Source: Prevotella sp. (GTDB lineage Bacteria > Bacteroidota > Bacteroidia > Bacteroidales > Bacteroidaceae). Taken from it: a stretch of DNA of 64,000 nucleotides. The position numbers were made by a program, and so were the translations under genes. The notes beneath the pieces were generated by a model. It was not told the DNA's origin and made no database searches. It saw nothing but the letters and a program-made list of their open reading frames with translations. The stretch is from the NCBI GenBank assembly GCA_022486815.1, contig JAKVJW010000002.1:80023-144022 (forward strand). Reading direction: 5' to 3'. Below are positions 23,229-32,456 of the stretch, in pieces (position 1 is the stretch's first letter; each line of letters begins with the position of its first letter).

Positions 23229-25916
23229 ATGGAAACAATAGAATTCTATGATGGAGAGGAAACCCGTCCTGTCGTTGACGGATCAAAAAGATATGGTTCT
23301 TCAATATTTAAAGATCAGATTTATAAAGCAGTAAATACTGTTGAGGATATTATCAAAAATGGCATAAAGAAACGAAAAGAAACTACAAAATTTTCCACAA
23401 AAGATGTTTATGTCAATAATATTGTCGCATTTATAGGAGATAGAGGTTCCGGAAAAACATCTTGCATGTATTCTGTTGTAAAAATACTGCAAGAAATAAG
23501 TGACGATGTTCAAGAAGTTCCTAAGGACTTAAAGGAAATTAAAATTAGCAAAAAGCTAAAAATTCTTGATAGTGTAGATCCATCTTATTTTGACGAGAAA
23601 CATAATATCATAGAGCTGATCATCAGTATGATGTATAAGGACTTACTGTGTAAAGTAAAAGCCTCTGATTGTTTCGGCTCAGAAAAGAATAATGCAGAAG
23701 AAACAACTAAATTACGTGAATTGTTTTCAGGTGTAAAGGTTTCTCTTCAGTATATTGATGGAAAAAACAAATTTGATGACGGTGATGAACTTGAAGATCT
23801 GGCTAGTTTAAGCTCAGGTGTTAACTTGAAACAATCAATATATGAACTGGTTAATGAATATTTGACGTTTTTCGGAAAAGACATGCTTGTAATAAGTATT
23901 GATGATGTTGATTTAAATACTGCTCAAGCTTATGAAATGGTAGAACAGATCAGAAAATATCTTATTCTTCCTAATGTTGTTATCCTGATCGCTTTTAAAA
24001 TGGAACAGTTGAGTGATGTCATTAAATTAAAGCTTACCAAGAATTTTAAAGATCTGCTGGACAAGAATGAAATTTCGATGTCGGAAATAGCAGAGATGAC
24101 AGAACGCTATCTTACTAAGTTATTTCCTTTTAACAATAGGGTATATATGTCTCTCAATGAGGGATTCTTTAATAGTGACCTAATTGTTTATTCTGATGAA
24201 GGAGAGAAAAAAGAATTATATCATGGTATTGTCAGAGACACTATACCACATCTTATTTATGAAAAATGCCGTTATTTATTTTATAATTCCGCCGGTCGTA
24301 CCAGCATGATTATTCCTCGTAATCTACGTACTTTACGCCTTTTCTTAAAAATGCTTTTATCCATGAATTCTTGCGAAAAATCATACATAGATATGAACCA
24401 AGAAGAAAAGAATACTGTAAATAGAAATAAAGAACAGTTCAAACATTTTCTTTTTGGAACATGGTTGGATGATATGAATTCTGAAAATCGAAATATTGCC
24501 AAAACGCTTATTAATGAAGAAGATATGAGCGTTTTCAACAAAGAAACAGTTCAGTTGATGCGTGGAGATATAGATAAAGCTATGGTAACTGATAAGGATA
24601 CAGAAGATGGTAAAATATTGTCTGTAATCATTAATAATGGAAATTCTAATTATAATGTTTCTCTCGCTGACAGTTTCTTTTGCCTTGATTATTTAAGCCG
24701 TATTCTTTATGATAAAGAATCATTACAACTTATTTTTTTCATAAAGGCACTTTATTCGATACGACTTTATGAAGCCTATAGCCATATAATAGATTCCATT
24801 AACGATAATGCAGAGAGCCCATTAGATAAAATTAATGATTTAACTGATATTAATGAAATACAGAAATTAGTTGGAGGATCTTACTATTTGTTGGAAGGAG
24901 ATAGCATCCTTCCCAAAACGAATTCTGGTAATAATCGCGAATTAAGATTGTTGAATGGTTCTATACTAAATCAAGCAATAGTAGAATTGGTTGAAAAACA
25001 ACAATTGTCAGACGAAGAAACGAAGAAACTACAATTGGTAGAGTTTTTTATGCTCACAACATCACATTATGTCCGACTTAAAAATTCAGAAGAGAAATTA
25101 GTAGAAAATGATTATCGCTCATCTTCTGATATCAATTATAATCGTTCCTTGATCAGTAAAAATCTAAAGAATATTGTCTTTGATATTACTTCAGTTCTTT
25201 TTAATATACTTGATGTGAAGCGTTGTTATGCTCGATTTAATAAAGACATATTTAATATAGCACAGAATAATCAGAATTCACTTTATAATACAATTATTAA
25301 GTATAATCAAATATCTAGTAGTGAAACAGAGAATGAGGAGGTAAAGAAAAAGAAACTATATCAAGAATTCTTATCTAAGATTTGTCTTCGTAATTCTGAA
25401 GTTATTGATAATTTCTTTATTCAGTTGAAAGATAATAAGGAAAATTATGATAAAAAGGATACATTTATAGATCTTGTTTCTTTTTTCAAAGCAATGAAAA
25501 ATATGAGTATGAATACATACAATAAAGAAGAGAATGTTAATAGTGAAACTGAAGATTCTAATAAGAAAATTGGGGAAAAAGATCACTATAAATCTATATC
25601 ATTAAAAACTATTAGTTGTATAGGTCAAGTACTTGATAATATAAAAAATGATAATGATTGCAAAAATCTGTTTAATTCAATATATGAGCCTTCTCTTTCT
25701 AAAGAACTTGATGATTTCTTTGTGAAACATTATTATGCTCGTAAGGCAAAGACCGCTTTGACGCAAGCCAAGCAAGAGATACCAGAAATGAAAGATATTT
25801 CTCAAGAAGAGTTAAATGCAAAGCTTCCTGAAAACGGTACTCAGAGTTCTTATAGTAGAGAAGATCTTCGTAAGGCATTCGATGAAATCCTTCGGAAACA
25901 TAATTTCTTAGAATAA
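23229..25916 (+). CDS. rdrA: RADAR system ATPase RdrA
   Basis: A P-loop ATPase of 895 residues, immediately upstream of a divergent adenosine deaminase, the arrangement of the RADAR anti-phage system. Walker A is GDRGSGKT (residues 70-77) and Walker B is VISIDDVD (221-228). The rest is long and helical without other motifs, as known for RdrA. In described systems RdrA forms a ring that works with RdrB, and the pair deaminates adenosine nucleotides in infected cells and stops growth. The gene ends 6 bases before rdrB. It is preceded by the structured leader. The AT-rich composition matches the island and differs from the flanking chromosome. Identification relies on the pair; the ATPase alone would be ambiguous. 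Confidence 0.88.
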   Translation: METIEFYDGEETRPVVDGSKRYGSSIFKDQIYKAVNTVEDIIKNGIKKRKETTKFSTKDVYVNNIVAFIGDRGSGKTSCMYSVVKILQEISDDVQEVPKDLKEIKISKKLKILDSVDPSYFDEKHNIIELIISMMYKDLLCKVKASDCFGSEKNNAEETTKLRELFSGVKVSLQYIDGKNKFDDGDELEDLASLSSGVNLKQSIYELVNEYLTFFGKDMLVISIDDVDLNTAQAYEMVEQIRKYLILPNVVILIAFKMEQLSDVIKLKLTKNFKDLLDKNEISMSEIAEMTERYLTKLFPFNNRVYMSLNEGFFNSDLIVYSDEGEKKELYHGIVRDTIPHLIYEKCRYLFYNSAGRTSMIIPRNLRTLRLFLKMLLSMNSCEKSYIDMNQEEKNTVNRNKEQFKHFLFGTWLDDMNSENRNIAKTLINEEDMSVFNKETVQLMRGDIDKAMVTDKDTEDGKILSVIINNGNSNYNVSLADSFFCLDYLSRILYDKESLQLIFFIKALYSIRLYEAYSHIIDSINDNAESPLDKINDLTDINEIQKLVGGSYYLLEGDSILPKTNSGNNRELRLLNGSILNQAIVELVEKQQLSDEETKKLQLVEFFMLTTSHYVRLKNSEEKLVENDYRSSSDINYNRSLISKNLKNIVFDITSVLFNILDVKRCYARFNKDIFNIAQNNQNSLYNTIIKYNQISSSETENEEVKKKKLYQEFLSKICLRNSEVIDNFFIQLKDNKENYDKKDTFIDLVSFFKAMKNMSMNTYNKEENVNSETEDSNKKIGEKDHYKSISLKTISCIGQVLDNIKNDNDCKNLFNSIYEPSLSKELDDFFVKHYYARKAKTALTQAKQEIPEMKDISQEELNAKLPENGTQSSYSREDLRKAFDEILRKHNFLE

Positions 25917-25922
25917 AACTGT

Positions 25923-28304
25923 ATGGATGATCTTTGCAAGTTTATATTAGCAGCTTTCTGCAAATATCCTTTTATTTCAATATTAAAGGATCAAAGCAGA
26001 ATTATGTGTCCGCGTTTAGCTATAAATGATGAAAAGATAAAAAAAGTCATTAATGACATGCATCCCGAACTCTCCAAAGAGACATCTGCACATATCGTAA
26101 GACTATTTCATGATGAATGGTGTAAAAGAATTGATGGCTATGAAAATATCATATTTGTGCTTTACCGCTTTGCTCATTCTACTCTTCGGATGAAAGGTAA
26201 TGCTCCAGTGGTGAAGTTTGATAAGTTATTTCACTGGCGGGAATTGGTGATGTCTCTTGATGAGGATATGTTTGTCTGTGCATTGCTGGCGCATAATGAT
26301 AATTATATGGTAAATCGTAATGACTTTAATTGGGACATGGTGTTACGATCCGATGATGTAGATATAGGTTATCTGCAACAGCAAGGGCTATATGAGCTCC
26401 ACAGCCATTTCAAAGCTACAGGTTATAATTCCAAGGTTTCTTGGCTTTATCTGATGAATCATATCGTCTCAAGAAAATTTTTTAAAGATGCAGAAGATGG
26501 TTTATATGACGCATATATTGAAGCGGTAGCTATTCGAATAGAATTATTTCGCACTTATATATTAAAAATATCTCCGACTCCTTTGGATAAGGCTATCAGG
26601 CTGTCAACATGGGGTGAGAACAGTCTTTTGCGTAGTACTGTTACTGGCCTAAGAAGAAGCAATAACATAGATTATGCCATTACCGACAATGATCCTATGG
26701 AAACAGAGAAATATTCGGTGATGAGAGGGGAGCGTAGACTTCTTTATCTTGCGATGAGAACAGCTATGCAGAATGGGGAGAATGCTGACATCACTTCTTA
26801 TTATCTTTATAAATATCTGCTGGCAAAAAATAAAATACGTAATTTCTTTATTCAAACAAATGAAAAGATCGGGTTGAGCAATTTTCAGTCTTTTGACAGA
26901 AGAAAGGAATACTTGTTTTGGGGGAACAGAAATTATCTTTCTCTCCGTCATGATATCATTTATTATGAAAGTATGCGGCATCATATTATTTATCTGGAGA
27001 CCAGAATCACTCCAAGTGAAAATGTAAAGTCTTTGGATATTAAGGCAAAGGACTGCTGCCCTGGAAAAGATCAAAAAGTAAATACTCATCTGATCGTTCA
27101 TTTTATAAAAAGTAAGGAAGAAAAATTACCTCACCTCAGAATCCTTAATTACCGATGTTATAAAGTCAGGCAAAATATAAAAAGACAGGCTTTTACTTTA
27201 GTACATTATTTAAAATCAGACTCTTTTAAATTTGAATGCCCGATTATAGGTATTGACGCGGCTGGAAATGAGTTGAAGGCTTCTCCAGAAGTCTTTGCCC
27301 AAGTCTTTCGTTATATCAGGTATTGTTGTCCGAATATAGGCCTTACATACCATGCAGGTGAGGATTTCTATGATCTTATTGATGGCATGAGGTCCATAGA
27401 TGAGGCTATACTATATATGCAGATGCGGCATGGTGACAGGATAGGCCATGCACTGGCTGCGGGAATAGATGCTGAAAGATTTTATAAAGAGCGGCAACGA
27501 AATATCATTATCCCAAAGCAAGTGCTTATAGATAATATTGTATGGTTTTACTTTCATGCCAGTATTGCCGATATATCATTTCCTTCGGCTTTGGATTTAG
27601 CTTTAAAGGAGAAGTTCCATATACTGGCTAGAGAATTAGGTTATTGTCACGAAGATAAGGGTATAAGCATGGATGATTATTATCACAGTATGCTGTTGCG
27701 TGGTGACAATCCAGAGACTCTTGGAAAACAAAGTTCTGAATTTTCATCTTCATGGAGATATTGTGATCAGGTTAAGGATGATAATATACTCTATAATTGT
27801 CACAAAAACGACAATGTTACATTAGATGATTGTCGTAAAGACAATCAGGTTATAAAGTTAGTCAAAACCTATTATTATGATTATGATGTACGCGTAAATG
27901 GAGAAAAAGTTGAAGAATTTCATATCACTCAGGAATATGTGAATGTAGTGAAAAAGCTACAGGACTGGATGATTGACAAGATGGATGAAATGCAATTGTG
28001 TGTAGAATGTTGTCCTACTTCCAACTTTAAGATTGGAAAGTTGGGGCAATATGATTATCATCCTATTTTCCGTTTTAATACTGTGGATTCCAGGCACCAG
28101 TTGCCTGTAACTATTAATACAGATGATCAGGGTATCTTCAGTACATCATTAGATGTAGAATATGCTCTTGTGTCTCTGGCGATGCAAAAGATGAAGGATG
28201 CAGAAGGAAAGCCTTGCTTTTCACGGGCACAGGTTGAGAATTGGATAACCAGAATATATACTAATTCTAAGAAGTTCAGCATGGTTCAATTGGATGAAGA
28301 TTAA
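25923..28304 (+). CDS. rdrB: RADAR system adenosine deaminase RdrB
   Basis: A large adenosine-deaminase-fold protein of 793 residues. The metal-binding H-x-H is at residues 160-162 (ELHSHFK), HAGED at 477-481 with the catalytic Glu480, DRIGHA at 505-510 with His509, C-P-T-S-N at 697-701 and N-T-D-D-Q at 732-736 with the metal-binding Asp. The order and spacing are those of adenosine deaminase with the big insertions seen in RdrB, which assembles into a hollow dodecamer. Described RdrB converts adenosine in nucleotides or RNA to inosine during phage attack. All active-site residues are present. No SLATT or other accessory membrane gene follows, so this looks like the two-gene form. Confidence 0.92.
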   Translation: MDDLCKFILAAFCKYPFISILKDQSRIMCPRLAINDEKIKKVINDMHPELSKETSAHIVRLFHDEWCKRIDGYENIIFVLYRFAHSTLRMKGNAPVVKFDKLFHWRELVMSLDEDMFVCALLAHNDNYMVNRNDFNWDMVLRSDDVDIGYLQQQGLYELHSHFKATGYNSKVSWLYLMNHIVSRKFFKDAEDGLYDAYIEAVAIRIELFRTYILKISPTPLDKAIRLSTWGENSLLRSTVTGLRRSNNIDYAITDNDPMETEKYSVMRGERRLLYLAMRTAMQNGENADITSYYLYKYLLAKNKIRNFFIQTNEKIGLSNFQSFDRRKEYLFWGNRNYLSLRHDIIYYESMRHHIIYLETRITPSENVKSLDIKAKDCCPGKDQKVNTHLIVHFIKSKEEKLPHLRILNYRCYKVRQNIKRQAFTLVHYLKSDSFKFECPIIGIDAAGNELKASPEVFAQVFRYIRYCCPNIGLTYHAGEDFYDLIDGMRSIDEAILYMQMRHGDRIGHALAAGIDAERFYKERQRNIIIPKQVLIDNIVWFYFHASIADISFPSALDLALKEKFHILARELGYCHEDKGISMDDYYHSMLLRGDNPETLGKQSSEFSSSWRYCDQVKDDNILYNCHKNDNVTLDDCRKDNQVIKLVKTYYYDYDVRVNGEKVEEFHITQEYVNVVKKLQDWMIDKMDEMQLCVECCPTSNFKIGKLGQYDYHPIFRFNTVDSRHQLPVTINTDDQGIFSTSLDVEYALVSLAMQKMKDAEGKPCFSRAQVENWITRIYTNSKKFSMVQLDED

Positions 28305-28340
28305 TTTAACAAACAAGATAGTTAAGTAATATTATTACCA

Positions 28341-28622
28341 AAAAGACTTTTTAAAGAGGACTCATATTTTAAATATGATGTTGAAACCGAGATTGTCCGC
28401 ATCAAAGTAAGTAAGCATCAAGCTAACGATATCCATGACCTAAAGTTGCATAATTCACAAATAAAAATAGAATGCAATGACGAATATAGCCTTTTTAAAC
28501 TCTGCATCCGTCCAACTTTCGATTTTCAACAAGAGATTGACAATAATGATAGGGATATTAAGGTTTTAAGTCCTATATTGCTTTACAAAGAAATAGCGAA
28601 TAAAACAAAAAGAATGATATAA
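28341..28622 (+). pseudogene. C-terminal remnant of a WYL-domain regulator
   Basis: A frame of about 90 codons, closed by TAA at 28620, reads like the end of a WYL/WCX protein: VRIKVSKHQANDIHDLKLH, an S-Q-K-I-E-like strand, P-T-F-D-F-Q-Q-E and V-L-S-P. It has no start codon and a stop precedes it at about 28338. The last 20 bases recur before the deleted nuclease copy (21603). A WYL regulator probably once stood upstream of the nuclease gene. Confidence 0.65.
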
Positions 28623-28632
28623 AATTTATTTT

Positions 28633-29871
28633 ATGGAACCAAACAATGTGTTAACAAAACTTCTTGTAGAAGTGGGCAAGGTACATCTACAGGAAGAACA
28701 GAAACGTCTGGATTTCAAAATTCAGGGGAAGTATTTTAATGTTTTTGACGTTTTACAATTGTCAAGAAATGAAGTACGTCTCCATTCCGCTTTTATTGCA
28801 GAGCTTCTTAATCCATTAGGGAGTCATGGATTAGGTGACAAATTCCTCAAGGCTTTCGTTGAAACCATTTTTGGTTATAGAGACCAAAAGTTCTCCAGCA
28901 ATAATTTTATAAAAGAATTTGATACAAAATCTGCAACGGTTGAGACAGAACATTATATAGGTTCAATTAGCAAAAAGGGAGATGAAGGAGGCAGAATCGA
29001 TATTCTTATTAAAGACGCAAAGAACAATGCGATTATTATAGAGAATAAGATTGATGCCTGTGACCAGCCTAACCAACTTATCAGATACAGGGATTATGCA
29101 GAAGAAAAATTGCGGAACTATAAGTTGCTGTATCTTACAAAATACGGCAGTGCTGCCAGTGAAGACTCTGCAGGAAAAGATGCACAATATTATATTCCTA
29201 TTAGCTATCGACAGGATATTTTTGGCTGGTTGAATAAGTGTATCAGCATAAGTGCAATGATACCAACGGTCAGGGAGACTATTTATCAATATATTATTAA
29301 CTTAAAAGAAATTTTGAATATTATGGATGAAGAAAATGGAAATAAAATCTTGAACATTGCTACGGATGAGAAATACCTGAATGCAACTCTTGATATAATC
29401 AATAATAAGGATGAAATAAAAGCTCAAATAAGAAGGAATTTCATGCAAGAGTTAGATAAAGAAGCTAGAAAATATGGTTTGGAATTAGATAAAAATGGTG
29501 GTGAATTTGAAAAAATAGTTTATTTAAATGAATCTTATATTTATTTTCTAGATAAGAAATCCAAATATAACAAATGGGTTTTTTGTATAGGCTGTGATAA
29601 ATATAAACATAATAAATCTAGGGAACTTTTTTATGGAATTTCTACTTACAACCGTGATGATGAAAATAATATTACTTGCGAGCATCAGGTTTACGAAGAA
29701 AAACCGGAACATTGTTGGCCTTTAGGTTATTCATACATTCACGGATCAGATGATTTGTCTAATTGGGAGGTAAATAAAGTTAAAATTATAGACAAATTAA
29801 CTACAGAATTTAGAGACACAGAAGAACATATTAAGGAAGTAGAAGCAGAAGAAAAGAAATGTATTCCATAA
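28633..29871 (+). CDS. PD-(D/E)XK superfamily nuclease
   Basis: A 412-residue protein of the PD-(D/E)XK family resembling PF14281. The N-terminal HSAFIAELLNP (51-61) is the usual lead-in helix, and the catalytic core is G-R-I-D (D123) with I-I-I-E-N-K (E137, K139), followed by QLIRYRDYA. The last 140 residues form a separate domain with W-x-F-C-I-G and WPLGY motifs that recurs alone in the deleted copy at 21639. The likely role is a DNA- or RNA-cleaving defence or abortive-infection nuclease. It follows a broken WYL regulator by 10 bases and lies just downstream of RADAR on the same strand. All catalytic residues appear intact. Confidence 0.82.
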   Translation: MEPNNVLTKLLVEVGKVHLQEEQKRLDFKIQGKYFNVFDVLQLSRNEVRLHSAFIAELLNPLGSHGLGDKFLKAFVETIFGYRDQKFSSNNFIKEFDTKSATVETEHYIGSISKKGDEGGRIDILIKDAKNNAIIIENKIDACDQPNQLIRYRDYAEEKLRNYKLLYLTKYGSAASEDSAGKDAQYYIPISYRQDIFGWLNKCISISAMIPTVRETIYQYIINLKEILNIMDEENGNKILNIATDEKYLNATLDIINNKDEIKAQIRRNFMQELDKEARKYGLELDKNGGEFEKIVYLNESYIYFLDKKSKYNKWVFCIGCDKYKHNKSRELFYGISTYNRDDENNITCEHQVYEEKPEHCWPLGYSYIHGSDDLSNWEVNKVKIIDKLTTEFRDTEEHIKEVEAEEKKCIP

Positions 29872-30030
29872 TTATGACACTCCCGTATATTATAATAAAC
29901 CAACAAATAAAAATTATGGCATTTCTCCTTTTGTGAATTTCCAATTTATTCTTTCATTAATCAGGAAAAGTGACTATCTTTGCAAATAATAACATAATCT
30001 AAACTCTTAATGAAAAAGTCCTTATCGTAA
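29785..30030 (+). repeat. 246-bp direct repeat, right copy
   Basis: Partner of 22080-22325. Recombination between the copies would remove 7.7 kb holding rdrA, rdrB and the intact nuclease core while leaving one hybrid nuclease end. Confidence 0.9.
29952..29982 (+). promoter_or_regulatory. promoter of the outer-membrane barrel gene
   Basis: TTTC (29952-29955) and TATCTTTG (29975-29982) at 19-base spacing. The surrounding sequence (TTAATCAGGAA, then the -7 box) also recurs before the DUF4840 gene at 42755-42782, so the two genes may be co-regulated. Confidence 0.5.
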
Positions 30031-30124
30031 TAGTTATATTGGCATGTATAGCTAACTCAGTTGTTGGGCAAGAGGGAAAGGTGCGTTTAATTTGCAATGT
30101 AATTTTTAATAAAAATAGTAAATC
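30010..30124 (+). pseudogene. frameshifted signal-peptide remnant
   Basis: ATG at 30010 opens MKKSLS and a stop. In the next frame the sequence continues LIVIVILACIANSVVGQ and so on, an obvious signal peptide. One frameshift has broken a former exported-protein gene of about 39 remaining codons, directly before the barrel gene. Degraded copies lie at 22305 and 32195. Confidence 0.6.
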
Positions 30125-30742
30125 ATGAAGAAAAATTTAATTATCGTATGCCTTTTGCTTGCATCTGTAAGTACATTCGCACAACATGTTGTCGGCTCTT
30201 TCAACATTCAACCTAAAATAGGCCTCAACGTTGCAACCATGACCAACTCTGATGGAGGGGATTCACGTATAGGATTTGTCGGAGGAGCAGAGTTTGAATA
30301 CCAGGCTACTCCTATCTTTTCTCTTACCGCTGGTGCTTTATACTCCCAGCAGGGGATCAAGTCTAAAGATGATGAAGTAACAGGGACTATCAAAATGGAC
30401 TATGTGAATGTACCTATCCTGGCCAATATCTATGTTGCAAAAGGATTAGCCTTGAAGGTAGGTATACAACCTGGATTTCTGATGAATGATAAAGTAAAAG
30501 TAGAAGCTGATGGGGTATCTGCAGAAATTGACCTTAAAAAGGCATTGCGTGAAGAAGGTATGGACGATGCTGATGTGAAGGATATTGATTTTTCAATACC
30601 TGTAGGTATATCGTATGAATATCACCAGTTCCAACTTGATGCAAGATACAATTTTGGCGTGACGAAGGCAATTACCGGTGACGGAGAGTCTACAAAAAAT
30701 AGTGTGTTCCAGATTACACTGGGCTACAAGTTTGAGCTCTAA
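30125..30742 (+). CDS. outer-membrane beta-barrel protein (porin-family type)
   Basis: A 205-residue exported protein. Residues 1-19 are a signal peptide ending S-T-F-A-Q. The remainder alternates amphipathic strands (QPKIGLNVATMT, GFVGGAEFEYQ, SLTAGALYSQQG, DYVNVPILANIYV, LALKVGIQPGF) and ends in a terminal Leu after aromatic-rich G-Y-K-F-E-L, typical of the 8-stranded outer membrane beta-barrel family (PF13568 type). It should sit in the outer membrane; its role is structural or unknown. A very strong terminator follows. Its 5' region was duplicated twice in the island (22305 and 32195). Confidence 0.85.
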   Translation: MKKNLIIVCLLLASVSTFAQHVVGSFNIQPKIGLNVATMTNSDGGDSRIGFVGGAEFEYQATPIFSLTAGALYSQQGIKSKDDEVTGTIKMDYVNVPILANIYVAKGLALKVGIQPGFLMNDKVKVEADGVSAEIDLKKALREEGMDDADVKDIDFSIPVGISYEYHQFQLDARYNFGVTKAITGDGESTKNSVFQITLGYKFEL

Positions 30743-30748
30743 TTTCTA

Positions 30749-30779
30749 AGAAGGAGGTGTTGGAACACCTCCTTCTTTT
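30749..30779 (+). terminator. intrinsic terminator of the barrel gene
   Basis: AGAAGGAGGTGTT and AACACCTCCTTCT form a perfect stem with a very short loop, followed by TTTT. Confidence 0.85.
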
Positions 30780-30834
30780 GTGATATGATTTCTGAAAGTA
30801 AGATAATCATAGAGCATAGCATTTGTCAATAAGT

Positions 30835-31875
30835 TTAAAAAAGGAAAATAAACGGTTTACTGTTTTTTAGATTTTTCACAGCATCTCCAACATAAACTTC
30901 GCCGTTCGCCAAAGATAACTTTTTTATAGAAGCAGTAGGACGAAAATTAATCTCCTTTAAATTAAGCCAAAATAAATTAGGAGTTAAAGTCGATTCAAAA
31001 TAATAAACTTTATTCTTTTCATCTGAAACCGTACGCCAGCGAGTAGAGGAAATATTAGGTTTATCAGGTGTACTAAACCCAAACGGAACAGAAACACTTC
31101 GCATTACGCTCAGGACACTCATTACAGCTATTTTCGGATCATCGGTTTTCGGAATAGAATTAACATATAAGGAGGCACGTACAAATCTATCCGCAGCCCG
31201 ATTAGTGCCGGGCAGCATTTGCAATCCTCCGACTTCCTTCCAATAATCATTAATAGCTAACTGATCATCATAACGAGGAGAATTGGTCATCACCTGAAAT
31301 TCCTTACCTTCATGTATACTCAATTTCCCGTCTAGATATTCCAATATTGCAGAATTACCTGTAGTATCAGTAATCGCCCAATGAAATGTTGATTCCTGTC
31401 CATTCGGTAAATTAGGAGCATCAATCTGGAATTTTTCTTTTTTAAATTCCTCCACGGCCTCATGGACTGTTGCAAAATTATCAAGTATATACTGAGTCAA
31501 AATACTTGCTCCCATTACCGGTCTGGTATCACCGGGACGATTATAAACCGTTTCTTTCAGATAAAGTAAACTCGCTACCAGACCTTTCTCATTCATTCCA
31601 TCGCAAGTTCCTATATCATAACCAGCTGTAATAACACTACCATACTTAGAAATCCAATTTATGGTTTTACCTTTATTGTATCCTGCGCGTTTGATACCTC
31701 TTGGAAAAACATAAATATTTGATTTAAGATCCTCATTCCAGTCCATGTTACGACCTGTTATTACCATACTATCAGGGCCAAGATATACAGCACGTGTACA
31801 AGCTTTAACCGACTGTGAATTCATAGCAAAGACCGCAGTTAATAAAACCGCAGCACTCATCATTTTCTTTTTCAT
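30835..31875 (-). CDS. choloylglycine hydrolase family enzyme, exported
   Basis: A linear-amide C-N hydrolase of the bile salt hydrolase/penicillin V acylase family, 346 residues. The start at 31875 gives a signal peptide whose cleavage after K-A exposes the nucleophile Cys26 (Cys2 in family numbering). Arg and Asp follow at +16 and +19 (TGRNMDW, equal to R18 and D21), and the N-S-P motif and NRAADRF hold the conserved Asn and Arg of the active site. Location should be periplasmic or outer-membrane facing, as in Bacteroides enzymes. Bile salt deconjugation is likely but N-acyl homoserine lactone or penicillin V hydrolysis cannot be excluded. It is a single gene flanked by direct repeats at 30017 and 32195. 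Confidence 0.88.
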   Translation of the reverse strand: MKKKMMSAAVLLTAVFAMNSQSVKACTRAVYLGPDSMVITGRNMDWNEDLKSNIYVFPRGIKRAGYNKGKTINWISKYGSVITAGYDIGTCDGMNEKGLVASLLYLKETVYNRPGDTRPVMGASILTQYILDNFATVHEAVEEFKKEKFQIDAPNLPNGQESTFHWAITDTTGNSAILEYLDGKLSIHEGKEFQVMTNSPRYDDQLAINDYWKEVGGLQMLPGTNRAADRFVRASLYVNSIPKTDDPKIAVMSVLSVMRSVSVPFGFSTPDKPNISSTRWRTVSDEKNKVYYFESTLTPNLFWLNLKEINFRPTASIKKLSLANGEVYVGDAVKNLKNSKPFIFLF

Positions 31876-32194
31876 AAGCGTATTAAAATTAAATTGTACA
31901 TTATAGAAAAACAAAATCACAGATCTACAAAAAATATTATTTATTACATGGAAATTATTAAAAACGAACTAACTATATAAAATATCAATCCTTACTTTGA
32001 CCAAAATAAACAACTAAAATAAGATCAAGTTCTCGTTTTATAAAAAAATATATAATCCGTTGGCGGTATTAAATTCATTAAATAATAATGAAAAATACAT
32101 AGAAAAAGTATTCTAATAGCAAAAATAAGCCTTTTCTTTAAATAAGTTTTATAAATTAATTTGTTTTAGTGTTATTTAACTTATTACGTAGATA

Positions 32195-32361
32195 AGTCCT
32201 TATCGCAACAGTCAGGTTGGCATGTATAGCCAACTCAGTTGTTGGGCAAGAGGAGAAAGGTGCGTTTAATTTGCAATGTAATCTTTAATAAAAACAGAAA
32301 ATCATGAAGAAAAATTTAATTATAGTATGCCTGTTGCTTGCGTCTGTAAGTACATTCGCAC
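32195..32361 (+). repeat. diverged copy of the barrel-gene 5' region
   Basis: Aligns to 30017-30182 with one single-base indel and scattered substitutions. It covers the decayed signal peptide and the first 19 codons of the barrel gene. Together the copies flank the barrel and bile-salt-hydrolase-type genes. The rest of 31876-32456 shows no gene. Confidence 0.8.
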
Positions 32362-32366
32362 TATAG
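32304..32366 (+). pseudogene. start of a second barrel gene, cut after 20 codons
   Basis: The frame begins MKKNLIIVCLLLASVSTFA as in the barrel gene at 30125, then stops (CTA TAG) right at the signal-peptide cleavage site. Nothing barrel-like follows. Confidence 0.75.
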
Positions 32367-32456
32367 TGTTATTCTCATTCATCATAAAAATACGGATATG
32401 AGACTAACGGATATTGTTTGATAATAAGCTTGAAGGGTAGGTTAATAACAGTTTAT

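Noticed and set aside
22080..30030. Insertion sequence or transposon ends
   Set aside because: The direct repeats include the 3' part of a gene, have no inverted termini, and no transposase or integrase is present.
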